From a virus: 43,336 bases of DNA. The stretch is taken from the IMG/VR virus record IMGVR_UViG_3300049893_000329, positions 1 to 43,336 of that record; one strand, written 5' to 3'. Below, piece by piece: positions 7,762-17,380 of this stretch. Each line of letters begins with the position of its first letter. Position 1 is the first letter of the stretch. The position numbers and the translations under genes were made by a program. Under the pieces are notes generated by a model, which worked only from the letters and a program-made list of their open reading frames with translations, was not told the DNA's origin and searched no databases.

Positions 7762-10700
7762 TTAATAGTCCGTATCCCAGGGAGTTAGAGTACTTTGCTT
7801 TAGCTCCATTCTTTTTACTGCCCGTCCTAAGCTACTGTACTTATCCGCAAGTAATTCATCCTGAAATTTATTCATAACTCCATCTCCAGCTTGCTTCAAT
7901 TGTCTTCCCCAGTACGCATTGAAACTCTGAATCTCCCCGCCAGCTCTTTCATACCTCAGTGCAAAGTCTCCCATGTCAGCAGTTGATAACTGGCCTACAG
8001 AATAATCCAACTGCAACTGGCTGGAAATATCGGCAATGTTCTTTTTGTAGTTTGCCTTGTATGCAGCATCCCGGAAATATGCACTCTGAACAATAGTCTC
8101 ATTCAGCGGTCTAGTTCCAATAGCTCTGGCGAACATCGCACCAAAGTTCCAGTCATTAGTAACATTATATCCAACATAGTTGGAATTGATCCAGTTGATT
8201 TGTCCTTCCTTAGTATACACATCTCCCAAGATAATGCTAGCTACACCTTGCAGCGGACGGTTAAGTCCATTGTGTGCCATGCCATGCAGCATTACTTGTT
8301 TAGCTTGGGAAATAGTATCAACTTCTGACAATGCGGAAACAGTCTGACTCAGGTTTTCATAAACTTTAGCTAGTGTCCCAACAATCGGCAAGTCTTGAAA
8401 GGTTGTTGGAATAACTAACATGTTGCGAGCTGACAAACTACCACGAGTTGTGAAGTCAATCGGTGTTCCAAACATGTGACTAGCTAACCCGTACATAGCA
8501 TACTTACTCCAGGATTCTGGATCATCTGCATTTGATACGGAGTACAAGTCTGTATTGTTTCTGTTTGTATTACCAATTGCCTCATTCAAAGTCTGGAATC
8601 CCGGTAAAGATTGAATCCCAAAGATTGAACTCTGCATTGCCAACATAGTTGTAGCTTGCTTTTTATTTCCATCAGCCACAAACTTCAGCATGTTCTGAAC
8701 AAAGTTGAAGAAGTAAGTTTGGTACAATCCAACACTTTGACCCAGAACTCCTTGGAATAATTGTGGCCGTTGCGCACCAGAATAAACTCCGTGAACTTTA
8801 TCTACTGCACCACTGATCAAACTCCAAGCTTCTTCTTTAGGAAGTCCACGAATCTCCGCAATATCTTTAACTGCGTGAGCAACTAAGAATCTACTAAATT
8901 GTTCCGCATAGTTAAATCCAGATACCTTACTTCCGTAGTAAGCTAGCGCCTCGATCTTATCGTTGACTTGCTTCATTGCATGTCTTCCGTTGATCTGACT
9001 GAAGTCTGTGACCTGTAAGTATTGGCTCAGGTGGTCATTGATAATATTTCTAGCCTGCATTTCCTGAATAAATTGCTTACCTTCAGGAGACCAGAAAGCT
9101 CGCACTGCGTTAAACATCAACTTCATGTTGCTGGGTTCATACTGCCCAGTTGCAGGATTCAAGACTGTTGTAGCTTCCTTAAGTCTCAAACCTGCCGGAG
9201 TATCACGTAACGCAAGTTTAGCTTCCTGCAAAACTGGCAATGTCAGAATCGGAGAGCTGATCACAGACAAGATGCTATGGGCAAAGTCAAGTCTCAGCAT
9301 TGTGGTACTAATCAGGTTACTCAGAGTTTTAACTGCACTCGGGAAAATAGAACTTTTAGAAGTATCCGGACTTGCCAACGCAACCTGCATCACGGAGTCA
9401 AAAGGACTTTTATATCCAGCCTCTGCAAGTTTGGCATTGAAGACATTCAAATCTTCCTGAGTAAGTCTGCCGTTTATTCTGGCTTTAGATAATCCAGCCA
9501 GAGTACTCTCCACTAACTTACTGCCTTTCTCTCCAAGGAAATCGTTAACTCTTACCCACATGTTTTCCAGATTAGACCCACGAGCACGAGTGTTCAGCAT
9601 TGTGCTGAGTGTATCTTGCCAAATAGTCGCAGGCTCTCTCCAAGTTTTATCCATGGAGGAAGCTTCAACTTTTCCGAAGAAATCATCCATACGTTTGAGT
9701 CCCTGCACAATTCCATTGTACTTTAGCTCCACTCCGGATTTTAGCAGTCTGTCTTCTTGCTTAATGTGGTATACCCGGTATCTGTCCAGAGTTGCACTGA
9801 AGTTAGTATCCGTGTTCGGCAGCAACTCAGAACTTCTACCTTTATTAAACAGGTTGGAGTCAAATTCAATTTCATCAAATACAGAACCATCAGCATATTC
9901 GCCTAATGCATCTTGGTATTCTTTAGCATCTTTCTTGGTTAGCAGTCGATAATCTGCTCCGTACTTCTGCTCAATGCCAAGACGTTTACTTTCAAACTCC
10001 GCCTCAGTCTCAGCATAAATCATAAATCTTCTAGGATCGGATTCAGCTTTGAATGTTTTAGGAATAACAAATCCTACGTATTTACTTCCACGTAAGTCTC
10101 GGCTAGGCGCGTAAAGAATATTAGGATCACGCGTGGAAGTTTTTCCTTTAGTAATCGCCAAAGATCTTACACGGTCATTCAATGAAAAATTTCTTTTAGC
10201 GTGTACGCTGTAGAACTCTGCAACTTCTGGAGATAGTTTAACTACTCCCGGAGCATAAGCATCATCCACGCCGCGAAGTGCATCCAAGAATTCATCCGGC
10301 AGAGAATTTAAATACTCCACATCGAATTTAACTCCGGCAGCTTTAGCAGCTTCAATAACTTTATCCTTCCGAATGATACTAGGACCATCAGAAGTTTGCG
10401 CTAGATAGTAGTGTTCTCTGCGCAGAATGTTATCAATGTTAGCCAGCTCAAATCTTAAGCCAACATTGTCAGCTCGGTTGAAGATACTAGCATGTTTAGC
10501 AAAAGCCGAATCTACTTCTTGAGCTAAATTCAGACTTTTCTGTCCTACAAGTTTTCCGATGTAGGCAGCTTTTTCCCTCAGAGTATTAAACTCTGCCCGC
10601 AAGTTGTTCAGCAAACCTGCTCTACTGGCAAACGGGCTAATAGTTCCAAGCAGCTCTGTAGGCAGAGTAGGTAAGTTATGGAACAAGTCTCCTGTAAGTT

Positions 10701-13416
10701 CCGCAGCAGTTGCCAGAATCTGGGAATTCACAGCATCATCATGCATTGCAACTCCTGCGATATTAGCCACAGCGCCGTCATAATCTTGGATAGATTTATG
10801 ATCATAACGCATAGCAAATATTTCAGGCTTTGTGTAGTCCTTAATTCCCAGCAGTTTCCAGCCAGTATCTTTAGCTGCTACTTCTCCCATAGCATTAGGC
10901 AAATCAATATTCAGAATCTTGGCGATCTGGTGCTCATTGTATCCGACTTTAGAAGTTGCCAGAATATCTCTAAGATCCATCTTACGTTGTTTTAGCAACT
11001 CGTCCAGACCTTCTTTGAATGCCACAGATTCTCCAATGAAAACTTTCCCCGCGTCAAACGCAGCTACAATTGCTGCATCTTTTTTGTCTGCCATGTCTAG
11101 CAGCTTTTCAATTCTGGGCAAGTCGTCACTAGCAATGCGGACAAAACCATTCTCATCCACAAAGTTTCTAGCTGTCATAGAATCCGCAATATTCCACATC
11201 GCGTCGTATTCTTGAAAGTCTAGTCTCTGAGTGAGAGCTTCGGATATTTTAGCCGGACTAAATTTAGCGATGTCATAAGAGAAAGTCTTATTGAGAACGT
11301 CGCTACGAATGGTTGTGCCTAACGCAGAATGTGTTATCTTCAGATTAGGATCGACGTCTCGGAGTCCGGGTAAATAGGAACTCATAATCTCCCGAGTTCT
11401 GGAATTGTAGTAAGCTTTAGTTGGTTCCCAAGCTTTAGCTAACGCACCTTGCGCATTGAAGAACTTAGCAGCCAATGGATACCTTTTAGCAAACATCTCC
11501 CGAGTTTTGGGATTAACCATCTGCGCAGCACCGTCGGCTAGTAACTCTGCGGGACTGCCAAAATATCCAAGCACCTCAGAATTCTGCCAACCTGGAGTTG
11601 TAAGTTTCTCCATGATTATATCTATCTGACCTTCCCTGGGAAGCTTTTCAACTCCGGGCCCAAAGTTTCTAGCCCAAGCCTCATATCTAGCATCAAAGCT
11701 AGCACCGATCAAATCTCTGAACAGCTGATATTTTTTACTCAGCTTATCTCTGGTGCTAAATTGTACGTCTCCAATGAATTCAGATTTCTTTGCTTTGTGC
11801 AACTGAATTAACGAGTTGGTTAAAAAGTCTTTAGCTGCTTCAGAGTTATTTTTAATGTGACTCAACTCATGCATGATTGCGTACTGGTGAAAATCTTCTA
11901 ACGACATATCAAACTTTCTGCCAGACCTAGTAGCTGCGGCTTTAGAAATTTCCCAAGTTGCCTCCAATGTAGCTTCATTGAATCCTACAAAATCTGGGAT
12001 AAATGCTAATGTGCCCTCCTTCATTCTTACGCTTTTCACGTTGAAAGAAGTTAAGCCTGCATTGGTTAATGAATTTCCAACGAATGCGAAAGCTGCAGCG
12101 TCTTCAATATCTTTACCAACAATAACTTGGAATCGCTCAAACTCAAATGCAAATTTTCCCTCACCGGCGTCGGGAGAGATTCGATTAATCAACTCTGAAA
12201 GTTCTTCTTGCTTAACCGCCAATTCATCCACTACATCCATGGGAGAATTTCCTCGGGATATAATGGTAGTGGTTTTAGTCATGTCGTAGAACTTAGCCAA
12301 ATCTTGGAAGTCTTTAACTCCCACATTTTCAATTCGGGTAAGTCCAGACAGCACTGTGCCTAGAGATTCCAGACGTTCTGGAGTCACAGTCTCAACTAGA
12401 TTTGTCAGAATCTCGATGCCTTCTTTTCCTGCAACGTTCATGTCAGAGAAAACTTTGAGCATCGAGGATTTTAGCTGTTCCTGTCCAGCGTTAAATTGCT
12501 TTAATGCAAACCAGTCTTTGCTGTCAATTGTTTGCAACAGTTTAGCTCTGCTGGCTGCGGCCCTGCCTAAATCTAACAGTTTGCTACCGCCAATCAGATT
12601 ATCATGGTTAGGACTCAAAAACATCTGCAAGTTTGAAAGTTCCGCAGTTCTACTCCACTCCTCATTGCCAAACTTACGCACAGCTCCAACAACTCGGAAT
12701 GCATCGATAGTACCACCAATAGCTCCGCCTAAAGCTGCGAACTTAGTTGCATCCCACCACTGATCTTTGATGGCATCCAGATATCCCAAATCATCTGGAT
12801 TGAGAGTTGCGTTTTGGTTCATGGTTACAAGAACCCCAGCCTCGAATGCAAGACTTTCAGCAAGTTGCTGTTTAGCACCCTGCGCATAGGCCTTAATCAT
12901 ATGAGGCGCAAACCAGTTGGGAGCTGCGGTAGTTTGTTCTAATGCCGCACGTTTAGCCGCTGCAACTACTGTAGAGTCTAGTAGAATATCTGGATTACGA
13001 AGACCTGTAAGTGCTTCCAAAGGAGAACTAACTTTACCTGCAACTTGCAAAGCTCTCAGTCCCCGAATAGCTGCCAGTCCTGGAACTAAAGAACCTGCAA
13101 CAAACCCCAAAGCGTCAATTCCTTCTTTGTGCCTGTCGTAGAAACTTTGTGCGTCAGCCCCCAGCAAGTTATTCACACTGGCGCTTTCATCGAAATAGTT
13201 GCTAGAATCTGCAACACCTATCATCTCTCCGAAGGCTACGGCAGTATTCATTATGCCAACTCCCGCAGATACCACGGCAGAAGATAGGCCAAACTTTAGA
13301 TAGTCATCCCAAGAATCTTCCATGGATGCATTACCTGCGGAAACTTCTTGAGTATCTAAAGTTCTGAATAATCTGGAGTTATTCCCAAAGGTCAAACTTG
13401 CAGTAGTTGTATCCAT
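7762..13416 (-). CDS. giant internal virion (ejection) protein with HExxH metalloprotease motif
   Basis: At 1,884 residues this is the largest gene in the genome and the last of three internal virion proteins, matching the order of T7 genes 14, 15 and 16. Such proteins leave the capsid first and form the channel that carries DNA across the envelope. T7 gp16 has an N-terminal lytic transglycosylase; I see none here. Instead HELSH (residues 516-520), in a helix context followed by KNNSE, matches a zinc metallopeptidase HExxH site. Long helical regions follow, and the C-terminal part contains segments such as GLYQTYFFNFVQN, of a type I associate with large podovirus virion proteins. The ATG has AAGG upstream. 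A peptidase acting on peptidoglycan or on virion proteins is inference. Confidence 0.8.
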   Translation of the reverse strand: MDTTTASLTFGNNSRLFRTLDTQEVSAGNASMEDSWDDYLKFGLSSAVVSAGVGIMNTAVAFGEMIGVADSSNYFDESASVNNLLGADAQSFYDRHKEGIDALGFVAGSLVPGLAAIRGLRALQVAGKVSSPLEALTGLRNPDILLDSTVVAAAKRAALEQTTAAPNWFAPHMIKAYAQGAKQQLAESLAFEAGVLVTMNQNATLNPDDLGYLDAIKDQWWDATKFAALGGAIGGTIDAFRVVGAVRKFGNEEWSRTAELSNLQMFLSPNHDNLIGGSKLLDLGRAAASRAKLLQTIDSKDWFALKQFNAGQEQLKSSMLKVFSDMNVAGKEGIEILTNLVETVTPERLESLGTVLSGLTRIENVGVKDFQDLAKFYDMTKTTTIISRGNSPMDVVDELAVKQEELSELINRISPDAGEGKFAFEFERFQVIVGKDIEDAAAFAFVGNSLTNAGLTSFNVKSVRMKEGTLAFIPDFVGFNEATLEATWEISKAAATRSGRKFDMSLEDFHQYAIMHELSHIKNNSEAAKDFLTNSLIQLHKAKKSEFIGDVQFSTRDKLSKKYQLFRDLIGASFDARYEAWARNFGPGVEKLPREGQIDIIMEKLTTPGWQNSEVLGYFGSPAELLADGAAQMVNPKTREMFAKRYPLAAKFFNAQGALAKAWEPTKAYYNSRTREIMSSYLPGLRDVDPNLKITHSALGTTIRSDVLNKTFSYDIAKFSPAKISEALTQRLDFQEYDAMWNIADSMTARNFVDENGFVRIASDDLPRIEKLLDMADKKDAAIVAAFDAGKVFIGESVAFKEGLDELLKQRKMDLRDILATSKVGYNEHQIAKILNIDLPNAMGEVAAKDTGWKLLGIKDYTKPEIFAMRYDHKSIQDYDGAVANIAGVAMHDDAVNSQILATAAELTGDLFHNLPTLPTELLGTISPFASRAGLLNNLRAEFNTLREKAAYIGKLVGQKSLNLAQEVDSAFAKHASIFNRADNVGLRFELANIDNILRREHYYLAQTSDGPSIIRKDKVIEAAKAAGVKFDVEYLNSLPDEFLDALRGVDDAYAPGVVKLSPEVAEFYSVHAKRNFSLNDRVRSLAITKGKTSTRDPNILYAPSRDLRGSKYVGFVIPKTFKAESDPRRFMIYAETEAEFESKRLGIEQKYGADYRLLTKKDAKEYQDALGEYADGSVFDEIEFDSNLFNKGRSSELLPNTDTNFSATLDRYRVYHIKQEDRLLKSGVELKYNGIVQGLKRMDDFFGKVEASSMDKTWREPATIWQDTLSTMLNTRARGSNLENMWVRVNDFLGEKGSKLVESTLAGLSKARINGRLTQEDLNVFNAKLAEAGYKSPFDSVMQVALASPDTSKSSIFPSAVKTLSNLISTTMLRLDFAHSILSVISSPILTLPVLQEAKLALRDTPAGLRLKEATTVLNPATGQYEPSNMKLMFNAVRAFWSPEGKQFIQEMQARNIINDHLSQYLQVTDFSQINGRHAMKQVNDKIEALAYYGSKVSGFNYAEQFSRFLVAHAVKDIAEIRGLPKEEAWSLISGAVDKVHGVYSGAQRPQLFQGVLGQSVGLYQTYFFNFVQNMLKFVADGNKKQATTMLAMQSSIFGIQSLPGFQTLNEAIGNTNRNNTDLYSVSNADDPESWSKYAMYGLASHMFGTPIDFTTRGSLSARNMLVIPTTFQDLPIVGTLAKVYENLSQTVSALSEVDTISQAKQVMLHGMAHNGLNRPLQGVASIILGDVYTKEGQINWINSNYVGYNVTNDWNFGAMFARAIGTRPLNETIVQSAYFRDAAYKANYKKNIADISSQLQLDYSVGQLSTADMGDFALRYERAGGEIQSFNAYWGRQLKQAGDGVMNKFQDELLADKYSSLGRAVKRMELKQSTLTPWDTDY

Positions 13417-13443
13417 GATAATACCTTATTGTGGAGGAGTCAA
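13415..13443 (-). promoter_or_regulatory. possible promoter overlapping the start of the giant virion gene
   Basis: On the minus strand TTGACT (13438-13443) is followed after 17 bases by TATCAT (13415-13420). Both are five of six matches to the sigma70 consensus. The -10 overlaps the start codon at 13414-13416, so a transcript would begin inside the gene. The sequence is also partly fixed by the coding end of the upstream gene. It may be chance. Confidence 0.2.
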
Positions 13444-15153
13444 ACGTACGCCGCGATCGATCATTGACTGCATAGTATCTTGCTGCAGTTTCTTAATAGT
13501 TTCTTGCTTGCGAACATACGTGTAAAGATTTAGTACATCTGTCGGATCAGCGAGATTGTAGCTTTGCGCCTTTCCTGCAAGTTGTACTGGAATTTGGAAC
13601 TGTAAAGTCATGCCGGGTTTAAGTCTATACAACTCTTTCAGAGTGTCAGAACTTCCAGAATTAAGCATGTAGTCAGCTAAGTATGATTGCTTCAAATACT
13701 TGCTAACTACTTCAGCTCTCTGGGCATCAGTTAGAGGTTTGCCAGAACTGGTTGGAACATCTTTGAGATTTTCAAATAAGTTCAAAGCTACATCAGATGC
13801 TTGTTTAAATGTACGTTTAATTGGCAGATCAATCGCAGCTTTAGATTCCTCGGAATCAAACCAATCAGCTATAGATGGATCAATGTTAGCAGATCGCATA
13901 AGTTCCGACGCGCCTGCATGAGCCAAAGGTGGAATACTGGAGTTAGCTGCTCTAGTTGTAATTTCATTCCCAAAGCTTAATTCCGCCAGTCTTAACTTGT
14001 CGTCTACTGTAAAACCTTGATACATGGCAGCAGCTTTTTGCTGGTCAGCTTTCAACGTTGCGGAATCTTTAGGAACTACCTTGCCACGATTGTCTACAGT
14101 AGTAGGACTAAACTGACTTGTAACAGCCTCTTTAGCTGCGGTGTCTGCAAACGACAGCAGATTATTAAAACTGCTAGAGCCTAATTTAGCAACCAACTCT
14201 GCAGCATTAGTCCCCACAGTATTGCTGAGGATAGAAATATCAGTATCCAACTTTCTTTGCTGGAATTCTGCAGGAGTCTCATTTGGCAAAGGAGTTAGCT
14301 CTGGAGCATTAGCAAGTCGGCTAACAGCCAAAGTCAAATTACGTTGCTCCGGCGGTGTGAGATTCTGGAAAACATTTGACTGTAACTTAGCGCTCTCTGC
14401 ATTGTATGTACTGTCATCTCCGTTGTTAGCGAATCTATGCATAAAGCGGAATAGACTGCTTTCCACAAACTCCCTGTCCCGAGAATCTTTTGACTTCGCA
14501 GAAGGGTCTTCGTAACCTCTTTGCTTGAGTAATGCATTCTCCGCGATGCTGAGTTTCTTCATTGCAGCTTCGGTGTCGATGGTCTGTGCTTCCGCATTGG
14601 CAGATAGTGTATTCTGTTTTTGCTGTAACTCTGCAAAACTCAGGTTACGCACAGTAGCTTCGTAGACTCGCAACTTCTCATTGGCTTCTGCGTACACAGA
14701 TCCCTGATGAATTTTAGCTGCCTGGTTAGCTCTCACCAAAGCCAGCAAGTCTCCCCGCTGATCTGATGCACGAACTGACCCACGAATAAAAGCTACAGGA
14801 TTCCGCCAGAAGCTGGTCTCATTCAGAGTTCTGGTAGTCTCGGAAAATTCTGCGGACTTTTTAGCGTAAGCTGCTTGGTTAGCATCTATGACTTGCTGAG
14901 TTCCTGCAAGTTCCTGTTGAGTTTCTCGAGTCAGATTCGCAATGAACTCTCGATAAACTTGTTCATTTTGAATTTGCTCAGAAGCTAGCGCCGTTTTTTG
15001 CTGCAAAATTTCCTTGGCCTGAGATGCAGTAGAATCTACCACTTCTTCCCGGGCTTGCGCAATTTTAATTACCCCAGAATTTTGCGCCTCGATTACTTGC
15101 TGAGGGTTAGTACTCTTGGGCATAAGATCAAGCATATTAACTGTGGTAGCCAT
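13426..15153 (-). CDS. internal virion protein, T7 gp15-like by position (575 aa)
   Basis: This is the second of three successive internal virion proteins. It is Ala/Gln/Glu-rich and almost wholly helical, with long coiled-coil stretches in the first 200 residues and no membrane segment. That fits a structural ejection-tube protein like T7 gp15, which it resembles in position and size class rather than by a sequence motif I can name. The C-terminus ends nine bases before the giant virion gene, so the two are co-transcribed. GGGG upstream of the ATG serves as ribosome binding site. Confidence 0.7.
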   Translation of the reverse strand: MATTVNMLDLMPKSTNPQQVIEAQNSGVIKIAQAREEVVDSTASQAKEILQQKTALASEQIQNEQVYREFIANLTRETQQELAGTQQVIDANQAAYAKKSAEFSETTRTLNETSFWRNPVAFIRGSVRASDQRGDLLALVRANQAAKIHQGSVYAEANEKLRVYEATVRNLSFAELQQKQNTLSANAEAQTIDTEAAMKKLSIAENALLKQRGYEDPSAKSKDSRDREFVESSLFRFMHRFANNGDDSTYNAESAKLQSNVFQNLTPPEQRNLTLAVSRLANAPELTPLPNETPAEFQQRKLDTDISILSNTVGTNAAELVAKLGSSSFNNLLSFADTAAKEAVTSQFSPTTVDNRGKVVPKDSATLKADQQKAAAMYQGFTVDDKLRLAELSFGNEITTRAANSSIPPLAHAGASELMRSANIDPSIADWFDSEESKAAIDLPIKRTFKQASDVALNLFENLKDVPTSSGKPLTDAQRAEVVSKYLKQSYLADYMLNSGSSDTLKELYRLKPGMTLQFQIPVQLAGKAQSYNLADPTDVLNLYTYVRKQETIKKLQQDTMQSMIDRGVRLTPPQ

Positions 15154-15159
15154 GATGTA

Positions 15160-15693
15160 TTAACCCCATCCACCAGAAATTGAAGTTGCGGCAGTAGTAG
15201 AACTTGACTTGGTTTTAAAGCTGTTGTCAACTTGACTGGTTTGCTGAGCTTGCAGTAATGCAGCCAAGCTAGTTTGAAATCCTTGCAGGGCTTGAGCAGA
15301 CTTAGCCAACGCAGTATTTTCATACTTTGTAATTGTGTCAGTCATTAAAGCCTGGCCCTGCGCAACAGTCCTAGCAAATGCATCATTAGATAGCAACTGC
15401 CCCGTGGTGCTGTTATATCCACCGGCTCGATTTTGTTTTGATAAAATCTGCGGCAAGAAAGATTCTCGATTTTGCTTAAACAAATTCTCGATACTACCCT
15501 GCACATCTCGAATAGCTTGTGCTCTAGCTCCAGCGGTATCAGCTGTAGAGTTACTTGCAAATTGACGAGTTAGACTCTTGACAAGTTCTTCATCCGCAGC
15601 ACTTAATCTACGGAGACTGCTAGTTTCTGATCCAGACCCTGAGGCTGAAGAAGTTGTATAAGATGCCGAACCTGAGCCACTAAAGTTCCACAT
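15160..15693 (-). CDS. internal virion protein, T7 gp14-like by position (177 aa)
   Basis: The N-terminus is a low-complexity Ser/Gly/Thr/Tyr stretch (about residues 4-27). A helical, Ala/Gln-rich middle and a Ser/Thr-rich tail ending in Gly-Trp-Gly follow. It is the smallest and first of the three internal virion proteins, as T7 gp14 is. In T7 the small protein goes to the outer membrane during ejection; that role is inferred here. AAAGG sits upstream of the ATG. Assignment rests on gene order and composition. Confidence 0.6.
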   Translation of the reverse strand: MWNFSGSGSASYTTSSASGSGSETSSLRRLSAADEELVKSLTRQFASNSTADTAGARAQAIRDVQGSIENLFKQNRESFLPQILSKQNRAGGYNSTTGQLLSNDAFARTVAQGQALMTDTITKYENTALAKSAQALQGFQTSLAALLQAQQTSQVDNSFKTKSSSTTAATSISGGWG

Positions 15694-15705
15694 AATTAAT
15701 TACCT

Positions 15706-16230
15706 TTATTTACCGAGCTGAGATCTAGCCCCAAACCACCAAGCCAGAGCTAGGTTGGCACCAACAAGCAAACATTCCAAGATTCTGGTTATCAGGCTGG
15801 CAGCTTCTCCAGGAGTTAAATCCATGCCGAATTTCACAACTAACCAAATTTCAAACACCATCATAAACAAAACCAGCAATCCAGTCAAAGCGGGTCGCAT
15901 TGTTCCGCGAACAACATCCACAAAAACTAGCCACTTAGATTTGCTCTGATAGGAATACGAAGCTTTGTCCGATTCAATGGAGCTAACTAGCGCCTCGTAA
16001 GATTTGTTTGTTTCATTTATTTCCTGCTGTGCAGCAAGTTCCTGCATTTGATACACATGCTGTTTTTCGGCCATAGACAATTCATGGTTCTGCATGAGTT
16101 CTAATTTCCGTAAATCCATTTCAGCTTCTTTCAGCTTTTGCTTACCTTCTTGCCAGCGAGTTACCATTGCGCCAACAGTTCCTAAAACTGATCCGCCAAG
16201 ACCTGACATGAGTAGGGATGTTAGAGACAT
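15706..16230 (-). CDS. holin-like membrane protein (3-TM holin family)
   Basis: The 174-residue protein resembles the three-helix holins first described in gene transfer agents. It has a Gly-rich hydrophobic N-terminus (residues 3-24), then a long charged coiled-coil region (26-95), then DVVRGTMRPALTG leading into a transmembrane helix at 114-133 and a final helix at 150-167. The motif with Arg and Pro before the second helix is typical of that group. It would permeabilise the inner membrane and release or activate the endolysin. It lies one base after the DUF5675-like gene, making a lysis cassette. GGAG precedes the ATG. Confidence 0.75.
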   Translation of the reverse strand: MSLTSLLMSGLGGSVLGTVGAMVTRWQEGKQKLKEAEMDLRKLELMQNHELSMAEKQHVYQMQELAAQQEINETNKSYEALVSSIESDKASYSYQSKSKWLVFVDVVRGTMRPALTGLLVLFMMVFEIWLVVKFGMDLTPGEAASLITRILECLLVGANLALAWWFGARSQLGK

Positions 16231-16231
16231 A

Positions 16232-16627
16232 TCAACTCCACTTAATGATTAGTTTAAAATTTTTCTGGTTCATGAGACTTTCAAACTCCCTAACTGCATA
16301 GGCCGAGTTCAATATCGCCGGAACTGAACCTAAGATTCCTCGAGTTTTTCCTAAGCCAATACAACCAAGAAACGCCTTATGCGTATTACCTGCATGTATT
16401 CGTATGCCAGATCTATTAGGAACATCCAGCACACAATACATATTGCGTTTGTATCTAGGACTATATGTCCACGCAACAACATACTCTCCTGCAGGAATAC
16501 AACTAATGTTGTTCAAGTTATCCTGCCAAGGTAATTCCAGAGTTTCAAAAGTGGAAGTATCTACCATTAACTGTCCAAATGTCCCGTGGGGGGTAGACTT
16601 CTGACGGAGTAAAATTACTTGCTTCAT
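16232..16627 (-). CDS. DUF5675-like protein, probable lysis-associated enzyme
   Basis: The 131-residue product matches DUF5675 in the block TLELPWQDN, SCIPAGEY, YSPRY and RSGIRIHAGN, followed by LGCIGLG. These domains are found beside phage holins and in place of an endolysin, and I expect them to act on the cell wall, though the chemistry is not known to me. I chose the ATG at 16627; a TTG start at 16669 would add 14 residues with no family similarity. The start lies inside the upstream gene (83-base overlap), which may couple their translation. No other endolysin is visible in the genome, which makes this the best candidate. Confidence 0.75.
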   Translation of the reverse strand: MKQVILLRQKSTPHGTFGQLMVDTSTFETLELPWQDNLNNISCIPAGEYVVAWTYSPRYKRNMYCVLDVPNRSGIRIHAGNTHKAFLGCIGLGKTRGILGSVPAILNSAYAVREFESLMNQKNFKLIIKWS

Positions 16628-17009
16628 AGGATTTTTCCAGTTGCTGAATCTTGATTGCTTGAACTTCAACCTTTGTTGCTAGCTGAGTCAACTGATCAGT
16701 TATGTAAACTGCCCAAGCTAAAATACTTGGGAAGATTAGAACTAAAATACCTGATAGGATTTTTATTAAAAATCTGTGCTGGTTAAGTTGGTTTTGCTGC
16801 TCGGCTATGGACTCAAAGTCAGCTTTACGTAAATCAAATTCTGTGACCAACTTATCTATTGATTTATTTATTGTAGCCAAGTCTCGTAACTGACTACGTA
16901 TCTCTTCGATTTTCTGGTCCTGACTGTTCAATTTCAACACAATCTCCAACAGTGAGATTTCACCCCCAGAGATTTGATCAGATAATCTGCGGTTTTCTAC
17001 AGAACTCAT
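16545..17009 (-). CDS. coiled-coil protein with one membrane helix, lysis-cassette neighbour (154 aa)
   Basis: Residues 20-75 form a charged coiled coil, residues 80-104 a clear transmembrane helix (ILSGILVLIFPSILAWAVYI), and a second heptad-like helix follows to about 130. The last 20 residues are aromatic and Pro-rich, and their DNA overlaps the start of the DUF5675-like gene in another frame. The layout could serve as an i-spanin or holin accessory, but no o-spanin lipoprotein is seen nearby. It begins with an ATGA overlap with the gene before it. Function is uncertain. Confidence 0.7.
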   Translation of the reverse strand: MSSVENRRLSDQISGGEISLLEIVLKLNSQDQKIEEIRSQLRDLATINKSIDKLVTEFDLRKADFESIAEQQNQLNQHRFLIKILSGILVLIFPSILAWAVYITDQLTQLATKVEVQAIKIQQLEKSYEASNFTPSEVYPPRDIWTVNGRYFHF

Positions 17010-17368
17010 GAGTAATCTCCGTTCATGACATTATTATAGAAGACTGTTGCATAGCCCCGCTCTTGCTCGGGTAACATATTCAACAGAGATACCTGTCCTT
17101 CAGGACTCACAGGAGTTTGCAATTGTTGCATTCTCTGATTGAATTTATTCTGCAAGTTTCCTTCAGAGGTAGCCTTGAGGAATTGTTCCTTTTCCGCATC
17201 CGCATCTTGTGCAGCTTGGGCTAACTCTCTTTCCTCAGCACGAGTCCTAGCTTGAGCTTCACGTAAAGCCTGTTGTGAGTCCCCTGTTACAGAACTTACA
17301 GCCCTTTGAGATTCATTAGCTGCTTGATTCATGAGACTCATGATTGATCCAAGAGTTAGCCCAGACAT
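17006..17368 (-). CDS. hypothetical helical protein (120 aa)
   Basis: GGGGGAT stands just before the ATG, one of the strongest ribosome binding sites in the genome. The product is strongly helical, with an Ala/Glu/Arg-rich coiled coil from residues 25-75 and no membrane segment. It sits between the tail-fibre genes and the lysis cassette. It may be a virion or tail-assembly protein; I recognise no family. Confidence 0.7.
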   Translation of the reverse strand: MSGLTLGSIMSLMNQAANESQRAVSSVTGDSQQALREAQARTRAEERELAQAAQDADAEKEQFLKATSEGNLQNKFNQRMQQLQTPVSPEGQVSLLNMLPEQERGYATVFYNNVMNGDYS

Positions 17369-17380
17369 ACATCCCCCAGA

